Source of the DNA: Paraconiothyrium sp. Pb-2020 | Taxonomy: Eukaryota > Ascomycota > Dothideomycetes > Pleosporales > Didymosphaeriaceae | Length of the DNA: 64,000 nt | Assembly: GCA_022419385.1 (NCBI GenBank) | Contig: JAJUBI010000008.1 | Span: 1,798,001-1,862,000, forward strand | Direction: 5' to 3' | Part shown: in pieces, positions 35,533 through 46,575 of the stretch | How the letters are laid out: each line of letters opens with the position of its first letter | Numbering within the stretch: the stretch's first letter is position 1 | Translations under genes and position numbers: made by a program | Notes under the pieces: model-generated | Database searches by the model: none | Told to the model about the DNA's origin: nothing | The model's input: the letters and a program-made list of their open reading frames with translations, nothing else

Positions 35533-36164
35533 TGTATCACTGCTTCAACGCAATAGTTTTCAGCGAATTATCAGATAGGAAAAGAATAACCCCAGAACCC
35601 AATTACGAGTGTATGCAGAGGTTACTCGGTGAAATGTTATTATCGATTGGAGCTGAACGAGGCAACCCTCACAGACGGTTGTAACACGCCTACATAACTC
35701 CCCAAAAGTGAGGGTGATCCTAATTGCCGCCATCTTAGGCCGATCCAACCCATTCAGCCCATAGTCCACCACCTAAATCAGCCATCTGCAGCTGCACCTC
35801 TCCTTCCACGGAGCTTGCCCTACGATACAGCCTATCTAGCCAGACGCGTGACAAACTACGAACCATTGCGCTGGCTACGGGCGGGGAAAATGGGGGACTT
35901 TCATAATGGACTCGGATTGGTCATACGAACAAAGGTGGAGGCATGCATGTCCTACGCTGGGGAAATAGGCATGCGAGGTGAAGAGTGGGGGAGGCAAAGG
36001 GGTGTGTGCGTGAGGGGTAGGTAGTGGGTGCGATAAAAACGGTGCTACGGAATGGTTCCGACGACCTCGGAATGATGTAAAAATCTAAGCGGAATATTCA
36101 TCGAGTTAGAGGGTGAAATTATTGCTACGACTCATTCCATCCCTGGCTATGAAATTGGAAGCGT
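35533..36164. other. hxnX promoter and hxnM 3' flank
   Basis: About 630 bp between two tandem genes. No gene was recognised; the part next to 35533 should be the hxnX promoter. Confidence 0.45.
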
Positions 36165-37214
36165 TCAAAATCCTGGGTTGTATGCCTCGCCCGACGCCTG
36201 CTTCTTCAGAATCTCCCCCGGCGGCGCAGGCATCTTTGCGCCCTCCGGCACCTTGTTGCGCGCCTTGAAGTCATCGCACATTTGTTCCATCGTGACCCAT
36301 TCAACGCCCTCGTGCTTGTTTATGTGCTCGATAATCCTAAATATATCAGCCAAAGTACCATCTAGGGCCGAGGTGCTTACCTCTCATGCATGAGGAGAAC
36401 ATGTGGCCGTCCTGAGACATCAGGATGTATAGTCATATGAAACACGAACTCGTCGTATTCCCTGTAAAAGTAGTCAAAGTGATCCATCCAGATGGCTTCG
36501 ACGTCTCTCGGGTTGACCCATCCGTGGCTATTCGCTGCCTTCTTCATGAACATCATAGGCGGCAGGTCGTCAATGTACCAGCTACCAGGTATCTCTACGA
36601 GCCCAGTGTCTTCGCCCTTCACCAGTGGTTTCATCCACTCCTCAGCCTTCTTGGAGTAATCGATCTTCGTCCACGTATCGCCAGTTCGCAGCCAGTAGCA
36701 CTTGTGATCCTCATGCGACATAGAGTGATCGTACTCGATGCCATAGCTGAGTAGCAAATCGCACCCCTCCTTTGATGTCTCCCACCACGGCGTGACACTA
36801 CCTCGCGGAGGCTTGCCGCAGAACTTTGTGAGCTGCTTGTACGTCTTATCAAGCACGTCGCGCTGCTGCTCGAAGGTCATGTCTGTGGGGTTCTCGTGCG
36901 AGTAGCCGTGGAGGCCGATTTCGTGGCCTGCGTCGCGGACGGCTGCGCAGTCTTCTGGGAAGGTGTCGAGGGTGTGGCCTGGGATGAACCAGGTTGCTTT
37001 GATCTTGTACTTGTCGAAGAGTTTGAGGAGACGGCGTGTGCCTTCTGTTCCGGCCCAGAGACCTGCGCAGAGTAAGTTACTGCATCAATTGGGTGGCGTA
37101 AAATTCACCTCTGCTGATGTCGCTCGTAGAATCTTCGCCTCCATAAGATCCTAGCCAACCCGCGACAGCGTCGATATCAACACCATAGCACACGAGAACT
37201 CTTTTCTTGCCCAT
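36165..37214 (-). CDS. hxnM: Polysaccharide-deacetylase-fold hydrolase, HxnM-like cyclic imide hydrolase
   Basis: Three exons: 37109-37214, 36381-37062 and 36165-36336, giving 319 residues. The N-terminus MGKKRVLVCYGVDIDAVAG contains the family's Asp motif. KATWFIPGHTLDTFPE and EIGLHGYSHENPTDMTF, with the zinc-binding His pair, are the NodB-homology signatures. The protein belongs to the PuuE/HpPgdA branch of carbohydrate esterase family 4. That branch includes allantoinase PuuE, which opens a ureide ring, so ring-amide hydrolysis is more likely than sugar deacetylation. In A. nidulans, HxnM is the cyclic imide hydrolase of the nicotinate pathway. There is no signal peptide, which fits a cytosolic metabolic enzyme rather than a wall enzyme. 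The gene lies tandem between the hxnX- and hxnN-like genes. Confidence 0.86.
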
Positions 37215-37789
37215 AATGTTCGAAGTTCAATGTCGTTGTAGTTCGATTTCGTCGATAAAGCTTGAAATTGTGGTCTCAATCGCTCGTATAGAAGCAAAAC
37301 GAAATGTAGCAGTGAAAGTGTATGCGGTAAACAACATAGCTAGCGATAGCAAGAGCTACCCCTCTCTTGATACGCGTGACACAGGGAAGGCGCGTCGGGA
37401 GCTCTAAGGTGGGGGCATCGCGTACCTTGACCTACGGCGTCTGTCATGCATTAGCTACCGCTCCACTTGCACTCAACCACTTATCGATGCCCATCTACCA
37501 GCCCGACGTACAGCCATGCCGATGGCATTAATAGTAATTACGATTATAGTGTGTCTGCTAGGAAAATGATCCGCGGCACGATGTTTGAAGCCTTGAACTA
37601 CAACTGCACTACGAAGGTAGAAGGTAGTAAGGCTTCAAGCGATACACCATCACAGTGATCTTATCTTGAAACACAACGTTCGGAACGGACCTCGCATATT
37701 GGCAAGTGAAGGGAACCAAAGGTGCAGTTGGCATGCAGCTCAGTATTTGAATCGGCCTCCCAACGTTTCCGCGAGGAAGCTATATCATT
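37215..37789. other. hxnM promoter and hxnN 3' flank
   Basis: About 575 bp without recognisable coding content. The part next to 37215 should hold the hxnM promoter. Confidence 0.45.
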
Positions 37790-39984
37790 CTATGACGAAG
37801 CCTTAATCTGAGGTATTTCGGCGCCCTTCAAGATGTCATCAACCGCTTTTGCCGCGCCAAGTGCTTTCTCCTCTTGTAGCCTTCGTGCTACTATCTGTAC
37901 GCCAATAGGCATTCCATTCATAGCATCCAAGTCAAACAAATCCCAATTCCACTCATCGAGAGCGTTCCTTGGCTCATAAGTAGCCTTGTCTGCGGCGGCT
38001 GCACTATCAAGCTTCATAGATACCTCACCAGCTGGCAATACCACCGAAGGGTAATCTACAAAGTTGAACACCTTTGTGTAGCCCACCCAGCGACATTTCC
38101 GATGAGGAACTGCAGAGTGAGGCATGACTGGGCACAATAAGATGTCAATTGGCTTCCCCGAAGTCGTAGATTTGGTCGAATTCCACAGGTCAAGGTAGCG
38201 CTTCTGTGCAGCGAGCTTTTGTTTGTTGAGTTGCCAATAATCGTACACGGAGATGGGTTTTCCCTTGTTGACGAGCGCTTCGACATGAGGAATGTACGGT
38301 TCTCCCGCAGCTGCGACGTCCCGTTTGATGTCTTCGCCACCATCGGCGGTGTAGTATTGATCCTGGGCAGTCTTAGAATGGGAGACTATTATCACGCAGG
38401 CATGTCCAACGTACCATGATATTAATGCATTCTTGATGCAACGTTCCTGGTTCCCACGGCACAACATCATGGCCTGCATCTGCAAGTTTTCGGGCCACTT
38501 CATCGAGTACTCGCGCTACAGGTGGGTGCAGTCTGACAACTCCATCATCGCGCATGACCGCAATGACCAACGGCCTTGTCTGTGTATCTCTGAACATCTC
38601 ATCCTGCCAGGTTAGTGGACAGCATTTCGGATCTTCGTTCCATGGTTGACTATCAATCACAGCTTTCGTGACATCGATGAGCGAGTCGATACTCCGGGTC
38701 ATAGGTCCTATGACAGAAGGCACATGTTCCTGCCCTTCGGTCGACACCGAAACACCTTGATACGGGAGCCGCGTACTCTACAAATACGTCAGCTACGAGT
38801 CCGACGTTATGGTTCGATTCTGCGTGAAAAATCCTTTTCCGATGACAAGTACCTGCAGCTTGGGCCGTGGTACATGACCACGCGAGCGGGTCGGCTTACG
38901 CTGGGCTTGAGGCCATACAACCCTAGCATGTGCGAAGGAATTCGTATGCTTCCACCAATGTCTGTGCCCCAGCCTACAACTGTGCCCTGTAAGGCGAGTA
39001 GCGTGCCTTCTCCGCCTGTGGAGCCTCCAGGGGTAAACTCGGTATTTTTCGGATGCGTGGTAAGTCCAAATAGGGGATTCTCGGTTTCACACCACTGCCG
39101 TGGGTCAATACGAGAGCGAAGGAGGCGGGGCAGCGTGGATGCAGGGTTAAATCGGAGTTTTTCTCGTGTATGCGAGTTTGATTCGCAAACACCGTGAAAT
39201 GCCGAGGCAGTTTACTCACCATGATGCTCTGGGGAAGATTGGACTTGGCGATTATGATGGCGCCCATTTGCCGCAGGAGCGCAACCAGCACACAGTCCCG
39301 CTGCGCAGGCTTGAATGCTCGCCCAACATACCCGAGCGTACTATCATAACCTTGGATATCAAATTGGTCTTTCAGTGTCATGGGCACTCCATGTAGAGGC
39401 CCCACAAGGCGTCCATTCTCTTTGAAAAAGCAATCGAGCTCATTGGCCTGTTGCAGCGCATCTTCAAAAAGGATTTCGGTGAGGCTTGGAAATTCAGTTT
39501 ATTTCCATCTAGGGGCTTGCGAATTGCCGTATTGACGTACCAGTTCGTCTAGCATCATTAGCAAATGAACGAGATTTTCGTGGGGTGGAGCTCGTTACTC
39601 GGTTGTGAGCCGAAACAGCTCTGTGAATATGGCGTGAGTATGGGACGATGTTCGTGTTCCGCGGAGTGACCTTAGCTCACCGTTTGATGTATGCGGTACA
39701 CAACTCGGAAGCGGTCAGAGTCCCAGCAGAGATGGTTCCCACAAGATCTGCAATGCTGTCGAAGCTCGTCTCCTGTGACGTGGCGTCGTCTGTCGTGCCA
39801 TTGTAAGGTCCGTTTGCGTGCAGGGTCTGAGGAACTGTCAGTGCATGTCTTCGCATGGGCCAGAGAGCAGCCCTACTCCAGATGCGGCGTCCTCTGCATC
39901 AAAAAATCTCTGAATAGCCTCGTCACGGTTTCTCCGCTTCTTGTTGACTTTCTGCAGCCATTGGGGTGTGGTTGAGACTGTCAT
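37790..39984 (-). CDS. hxnN: Amidase signature enzyme, HxnN-like, with microexons
   Basis: Eight exons on the minus strand: 39877-39984, 39681-39826, 39599-39620, 39541-39548, 39220-39484, 38900-39094, 38415-38777 and 37790-38362, giving 559 residues. The Ser-cisSer-Lys triad of amidases is visible: Lys in GVPMTLKDQFDI, the cis-Ser in FTPGGSTGGEG and the nucleophile in GTDIGGSIRIP. Two exons are very small, 22 nt and 8 nt. The 8-nt exon (acgaactg on the coding strand) is required to join SAHNR to CLTEILFEDALQQ as RTNCLTEI, and both flanking introns have normal signals. In A. nidulans, HxnN hydrolyses the amide left after HxnM opens the imide ring. The divergent neighbour is the hxnV-like gene. 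Confidence 0.87.
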
Positions 39985-40455
39985 GTTGCTCACTGAGGAA
40001 GTAGGAGGGATCACGCTGCCTGCCTACACGACCAGGAGACTCCCATGTCGATTACTATGCACGCGACACAATGTCGATTATTAGCTAGCCGCCGTTGCTC
40101 CCACGGCAGGGTAAACAAGATACCGGGACGGATGGGGCCTGAACGGTAGAGAGATGAACAGTGGGGGAGCGCACGGGCCAGGGGAGCTCGGGAAGACTCT
40201 CCGCCCTGGCATCCGTACGCTTGCGTCGCGCTCCGCAATTGTACAATGGCGCCCAAGGCTACCCTGGGTGATGTCACCCCATCTGTTGCAGAATTTTGCA
40301 CAAGATGCATGCTCGGATCAAACATGGCGCATCCCAACTATGCAAAAGCAGTCTTGAGGTCGTTGAAAATGGGCAGACGGTCGAACGTTTGCCCCTCCAC
40401 CCACCCCCATTCTACACCTTAGACGATCGTGCAGCTGCATCGCAAGTCTTATAGG
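39985..40455. promoter_or_regulatory. Divergent hxnN-hxnV promoter
   Basis: A 471-bp shared upstream region. A perfect direct repeat atgtcgatta occurs at 40045-40054 and 40071-40080, 26 bp apart, close to hxnN. An agatacc GATA-type site lies near 40120. A joint operator for the pathway regulator is a guess from this arrangement. Confidence 0.4.
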
Positions 40456-42542
40456 ATGGCTCCGTCAATGTGGTCCTTCATGAAGCGCTCACCGTCGTCC
40501 AGTACCAGCCACAGCTCCACTCCTTCTGTTCATCCCAAGGTTGTCAAGATGGCACCAGGCCTCACCACGGAATCCATCCCCTCCACCTCGAGCAGCTTCG
40601 AGACCCACAGATCGACTGCCGCCAGTTCCGCCAATGGCTGGTCAACTGGATATGATACCTTTCTGAGCGATGTATTGGTGGTTGGTGCAGGGCCGGCAGG
40701 TCTAATGCTTGCGTATGTGCCACCTCGTGGCAGGTGTATTCGATGACTGATCGGATGTGCAGGAACAATCTCGTGAGATATGGCATCAAGACACAGATCG
40801 TTGACAACCGACCCGACCGCACATCCACCGGCCGTGCCGACGGTTTGCAGCCCAAGACAATCGAGACACTGAGGCAGATGCGCGTTGCCGACCCATTGCT
40901 GCGCAAGGGTGTGAAGGTCTTCGACATCGCCTTCTGGAAGTCAACCCCCGATGAACCCATGCATCGTACTGGACGCGAAGTTCACTACCCGCCAGTTGTC
41001 GACCTTCTAGACCCTTATATCCTCCTGGTGCATCAGGGGATGGTGGAGGACACGTTCATTAACGACCTGTCCGAGCGCGGGGTCGAGGTGCTCCGCAATA
41101 CGGCCTTTGCCGATTTTGAATACACACCGGACCGCGTACGACCACTCACAGTACACTGCAGGCAGGATGTCTCTCAGAGTAGCAGGAAGCTTGCCACGCG
41201 CTATATTGTGGGCTGCGACGGAGCCCATTCAGCGGTGCGCAAGTGTCTCCCCGGTGCTACGCCCCAAGGAGCTTCGTCGGATGCTGTATGGGGGGTAATC
41301 GATGGTGTGCTCGATACCGACTTTCCGGATATCTGGAGCAAGGTTGCGGTACACTCCGAAGAGCATGGTTCCGTGCTGATGATCCCTCGCGAACGCAATT
41401 TAACGCGTTTGTACATCGAATTGAAGGCTGCCTCAGGCACCACAACTCCCCCCAAGGAGCGCCAGACCCAAGACTTCGTGCAAAAACGCGCGCAAGAAAT
41501 CATGAAACCGTATCGGCTCGAGTGGAGAAACGTGGAGTGGTTTGGACGCTATCAGATTGGCCAGAGGGTCGCAGCTCGGTTCTCGGACGATCAGCGACGT
41601 GTTTTCATCGCCGGTGACGCTAGTCACACACATTCGCCCAAGGCTGCACAGGGAATGAACACGTCCATGCATGATGCCTGGAACCTTGCGTGGAAGATGA
41701 ACCTCGCCGTCCGTAACTTGGCCAAACCCTCACTGATCGAAACTTACGAGCAAGAGCGCAAGAAGATTGCCCAAGATCTAATAGAATTTGACTACGAGCA
41801 CGCCATGGCCTTTTCCGCCGGTGACCCTCAAGCTCTTGCGGACAATTTTAACAAAAACATTGCATTCATATCCGGCTATGGCGTCAGCTATGAGCCGAAC
41901 GTCCTGAACAAGAAGTCCAAGGGCTACACGCGCGGTAACCTCACTCCGGGCTTCCTGTTACCCCCTGCTAAAGTGACCCGCTTCATTGACGCAAATCCCG
42001 TAGACATTCAGACCGATATCCCTGCTCTTGGCCAATTCCGGATCTACATCTTTGCCAGGAATTTACATGCAGCTATGCCACTCCTCGATGTCATTAGCAA
42101 GGCTCATCAGTCCCACTCCTCTTACGTTGGCCGCGTAACCATGGCAGGAAACGCATCATACACCATGCAGCCACCTCTCGCGGCTCCACATGATCAATTC
42201 GTTTGTCCGGAGAGATACACGCCTGTCAGTGGCATGTTCACATACGCGATAGTGACGGACATGAACCGCGCCGACATCGAAATAGCACAACTCCCACGCA
42301 TGCTTCAAGATTCACGTTGGTCGTTCTATCTGGATGACGTTCCGCATCTAGATACACGGGAACAAACAGTCATGGACAAGTGGCTTGATGGCCTCGATGA
42401 CGGCGAAGTCGTCATCGCGAACGTCCGTCCGGATGGCTATGTTGGCACTGTCAGGCGTTTTGCGGATGGCGGTTTTGAAAGTGGGACGAACGCTGTGGCT
42501 TGGATGGACGACTACTATTCGCATTTCTTACGAGACTCATGA
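40456..42542 (+). CDS. hxnV: Phenol 2-monooxygenase-type FAD hydroxylase, HxnV-like
   Basis: Two exons, 40456-40712 and 40763-42542, with a 50-nt intron, give 678 residues. The start is the first ATG; MAPGLTTES at 40549 is an alternative. After a Ser/Thr-rich leader of about 70 residues come DVLVVGAGPAGLMLA (FAD Rossmann), IVGCDGAHSAVRK (DG motif) and RRVFIAGDASHTHSPKAAQG (GD motif with the GQG-like flavin loop). The C-terminal thioredoxin-like domain typical of phenol hydroxylases (LGQFRIYIFARNLHA, GTVRRFADGG) is present. In A. nidulans, HxnV belongs to this family and hydroxylates 2,5-dihydroxypyridine to trihydroxypyridine. Without its neighbours this would be called a generic phenol 2-monooxygenase. 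Confidence 0.87.
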
Positions 42543-43310
42543 ATTGACTGGACACTTGTTAATTATATTGCATAGTATCGGCGTTGGTGGGATGCATACG
42601 GCCATATGTCGCTGTCAACTGGAAGCATTTGGGAATAGATCTGGCGGCGGTATACACATGTCACATAATTATCATAACAACTTCTTCCTTTCACCATCAC
42701 ATACTTGACCGGTACTCAAACACAAGTGCAGATACTCATCGTAGCTCATTGATCACGAAAACGGAAATGGGGTTGCATCTGAGCAGAGTATCGCTCATCC
42801 TTCTCGCTACCTTACACAGCTGCCACCGCATGGCATACGCAACCACGGGTCTGTCGCTCATTGATATTTTCCTGCTATCGCAATGCTGCTATGTTAAGGA
42901 TAGCAAGCTCCGCTTCTCCATCATAAGCAGCCTAGCCTGCTAGCTAGGTTGTTTCCCCACTCCCCACTCTTATCAAGACACCTCCACTCCTATCATGGCT
43001 CAATCAGCAGGTGTAACTCAACAGTATAGAGCGCGCCTAATTGCGATACTCGTTACAATTCATGCGGATGAAGGCGCTAGCTTGTGCATAGTCACGCATG
43101 GTGCGCCCGTATCTGTGAGGGTTGGTAGGTTGATAGGTGGGAGGCGGACAATGCAAGGGCTGACATAGCACTGGGAAGTATTTAGATGGATGAGTGCTTT
43201 AGAGTGATGGGCTGTTGTTCTGCGCTGCCCGCTCTGCCTGTCAATCCTTCTGGCATCGACGCCTTGGTTTGACAATTAAGCCTTCTTTAACACCATCATT
43301 GGCCAGTACC
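42543..43310. other. hxnV 3' flank and hxnP promoter
   Basis: About 770 bp with only short open frames. A GATA site (aggatag) lies near 42898. No gene was recognised. Confidence 0.45.
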
Positions 43311-44898
43311 ATGACAGCCAACGATACTACGGTGACCATGGATACCGAGAAGTACCAACCATCCGAGACGATGGTAAAAGACCAAGAGATTGGCATGACA
43401 CACACCATTGTCGACAAAGTTGCTGAACGAGCATACGGTGCGCTCACCTTTCTTACCTAGCAGCTTTAGCATCCTAATATGTGAATAGTCCGCAAACTCG
43501 ATTTCTATCTCCTACCTTTCCTCTCCCTTATGTACTTCTTCAACTCAGTTGACCGAAGCAATCTCGGCAACGCAAAGACGGATGGCATGGACAAAGACCT
43601 CGGCTTCACAGGTGAACAGTACAGCCTGCTGATCCTACTATTCTACGTGCCAAACGGTCTATGCGATTTACCCTTGAATATGTTGACGAAGAAATGGAGT
43701 GGTAAGGTCATGCTGCCTTCACTAATGCTGCTCTGGGGCGCGATGGCGCTGCTGCAATGTGCTGCGAAAAGCTTTGGCGGTATGCTTCCGCTGAGGTTGC
43801 TCATTGGAGCGTTTGAAGCGGGTTTCTTCGCGGGAGTGGTGTTCTACTTGACGCTGTTCTACACCCGTGGGGAACTTGGATTTCGCATATCGATATTCTT
43901 TGGAAGTGCGCTGCTTGCGGCGGCTTTCAGCGGGTTGATATCGTATGGTGTTTTCCAGATTCAGCACTCGATCCCGGGATGGAAATGGCTGTTCATCATT
44001 GAAGGTTACATACCCTTCCGACTGAACCAAACGCAAACATTAATCTAGTACAGGCGCCATGACTGTCGTCCTTGCTCTCATCGCGTACTTCTGGCTTCCT
44101 GCATCCCCAGCAAAGGCATGGTTCCTCAATGAAGCCGAGAAGCAGCTTGCTGAGCGCCGCACCCTCCGAGATCTGTCAAGCACTGCCCACTCTGACTTTA
44201 ACCTCAAAGACTGCTTCCGCAGCTGGAAGAACTGGAAAATGATCCCCTGGTGCATCATCGCATTCACATACCCCGTCGCATTCTCTACAACCTCCAACTT
44301 CCTCCCGCAAATCGTTCAACGTCTGGGCTATAGCGTGGTCAAGACGAATCTCTGGACCGTGGCACCGAATGCAGTTGGCTTCGTGTTCCTGCTCGCTGTT
44401 ACCTACAGCAGTGACCATTTCCGCGAGCGCACATTCCACATCATTTTCGCACTATCGGTCTCGCTCGTCGGACTCATCATCCTTGCCACGATCGACGTCC
44501 TCGCCAATAAAGGAGTCGCGTACTTCGCCTGCTTCATGCTTTGCGCTGGCGCGTACATCCCGTCCTGTCTTGTCCACTCATGGCATAACAACAACAACCT
44601 CAATGAATCATCTCGCGCGGCGACGACAGGTCTGCTCGTTGGCCTTGGTAACCTCGGAGGTATTGTCAGTGCGGCGACGTTCAGGCAGGAGTATGCCCCT
44701 AAATACGTTCCCACTTTGGCTGCTACGGCGGCGTGCAATGTTGTGTGTATTACGGTGACAGCAGGGCTTGGGCTTTGGATGAAATTGGAGAACCGACGGC
44801 GGGACAGGGAGCAAGGCGTTAGGATCAAACCAGAGGAGGTACCGACTGAGATGCTGGGAGATGGGGAAAAGAGCGAGATGTGGAGGTTCTTCACTTAA
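43311..44898 (+). CDS. hxnP: MFS transporter, Dal5/TNA1 (anion:cation symporter) family, HxnP-like
   Basis: Three exons: 43311-43437, 43489-44004 and 44054-44898, giving 495 residues. The cytosolic N-terminus of about 43 residues is followed by VRKLDFYLLPFLSLMYFFNSVDRSNLGNAK, the hallmark start of the Dal5-type family (described here, split by intron 1). Twelve membrane segments can be traced in two halves separated by a charged loop (LAERRTLRDLSS). This family contains yeast allantoate permease Dal5 and the high-affinity nicotinate permease Tna1. Nicotinate uptake is therefore a good guess, and A. nidulans HxnP is of this type. It is the third plus-strand gene of the block starting at hxnV, followed by an unrelated gene. 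Confidence 0.82.
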
Positions 44899-45500
44899 GT
44901 GGGTTAGGCATGGCTGCTAGATTTTTTGATTCGGATGCAACCGCGAGTTTTGAAGCTGTATTCGGATACGGTACATACGGTGGGTTGCAGATTTCAGCGT
45001 AGAAAGTAGGACTGTTGCCGCACCTTACTGGCACAACAGGAGCATACGCACGTGCTATGTCCCTGCCTGTGTAGTTTCGATGTGCAGATGCAAAGGAACA
45101 GCATACTAGAACCACGATACTTTTTCGCTGTTAATTCGTGGAAGATGTCAACCGAATACGGTTTTGTAGTCGTCATTGCTTCGACGCCTCGGTCTGCACC
45201 GGTTATTGTTGCGTGCGTGTTGAAGCCGATATTGCACTCGGTATTTTGCAGCATAACCGCTATATGCCACGTCCGTTAACCCGGCTAAACCCACCTAAGC
45301 CCATGCTATCTTGCATCTCGCCGCGCGTCGCCCAGGACAATTTCATTTGCGCCAAAGTGAATGTACGACATCGAGAACAAGGTTGCCAGCGGGCCGACGC
45401 CAGATACATATTGTACGCCGAGCCTGATGGCACTTTTCAACTCTCCGTATGTTCGATGAGATCTCGTCGTGACTTTTAGCGCGGCTTGATCTTTGAGACG
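44899..45500. other. Intergenic, no gene recognised
   Basis: About 600 bp with short frames on both strands only. It holds the hxnP 3' end and the promoter of the spherulin-4-like gene. Confidence 0.45.
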
Positions 45501-46386
45501 ATGTCGATACTATTACCGCTATATGTGTATCCGTGGGCAGGAGCATGGGATCCACTGTTCACAGCGTCAGTCAATTTTCGCCTTTTCTAATACGTCGTAC
45601 TCACACCCAACCAGCGCAAAACAACATCCTGATGTAGACTTCACGGTGGTCATCAATCCCTGTTCTGGTCCCTGCATCGGTTCTCTTCCAGATCAATACT
45701 ACCTCAGCGCAATTCCTCAGCTAAGAGCTTACAACAACATCCGCACATTGGGATATGTAGCCACAAATTACACCACCAAGCCGCTCGAAGACGTGCTAAA
45801 GGAAATTGACACATATGCCACATGGCCAAAGGTATCCAACAACACCAAGCTAAGGGTCGACGGCATCTTCTTCGACGAAACGCCGAGCACATACGACGCC
45901 TCCAAGTACAATTACCTCAGCCGCGCAAGCCAATCAGTCAAGAATGGCACCCGATTCCGCGATAGATTCGTCGGTATGTGTCCCACCTCCGCACACTCCT
46001 CCTAGGTGACTGACACTGCACTCGCAGTCCACAACCCGGGCCTCATAGAGCCCTCTCTCCTTTCCTCACCTACGTTCGCGCAACAGTCCTACATCAACAT
46101 CTCCGACATAACCGTCGTTTTCGAGGAAACCTTCGACAAGTGGCTGAACAGGGCGAACTTCGACGCATTGCAAGCGCACCGCGTCCGAAAATCGAAACTC
46201 GCGGTCATATTGCACAGCTTGCCAGACTTAAGCAAGAGAGTGCTGGATTTTGTGGTGGAGCAGGTGCAGGATGCGGCGGACTGGGTGTTTTTGACGGATG
46301 TTAGGGTGAAGGATGAGTACTATCACTCGTTTAGTGGAATTTTTGAGGATTTGGTGAAGAGCGTTGATGGGGGCGCGGAGGATTAG
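45501..46386 (+). CDS. Spherulation-specific family 4 (spherulin-4-like) protein
   Basis: Three exons: 45501-45565, 45615-45973 and 46028-46386, giving 260 residues. The first exon codes MSILLPLYVYPWAGAWDPLF, the typical opening strand of the domain. It is followed by PDVDFTVVINPCSGP, IRTLGYVATNYTTKPLEDV, DGIFFDETPS and DITVVFEETFDKW. These acidic strand ends (DGIFFDE and VVFEE) are hallmarks of the TIM-barrel spherulin-4 family, related to glycosidases. The start coincides with the domain start, so no secretion signal is present unless an upstream exon was missed. Function in fungi is not established; Physarum homologues are induced in spherulation. It sits between the hxnP- and hxnZ-like genes and is probably not part of nicotinate breakdown. 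Confidence 0.8.
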
Positions 46387-46575
46387 GGAACAGGTGAAGC
46401 TGAAGGACGTATATACCATGGTACAATAGATGGAGGCGTGTTCGGTAGGATTGTAACATATACGGATATCTCTTGGTTCTTCTTTCCCCACCACTCTTAT
46501 CGAACCATCCGACAGGATTACTGAACAACAGATTACAATGATTGGATCCCTTATACATAACTAGTGTGTTCTTGT

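Noticed and set aside
36165..37214. Calling this gene a chitin or cell-wall deacetylase
   Set aside because: No signal peptide, and the sequence is of the PuuE/PgdA branch whose members include ring-amide hydrolases. The cluster context points to a cyclic imide substrate.
39830..39880. Apparent one-base frameshift in the first exon of the amidase gene
   Set aside because: A 50-nt intron at 39827-39876 (gtaggg donor, ctcag end, CACTGAC branch) joins the two frames exactly in phase, so no frameshift is needed.
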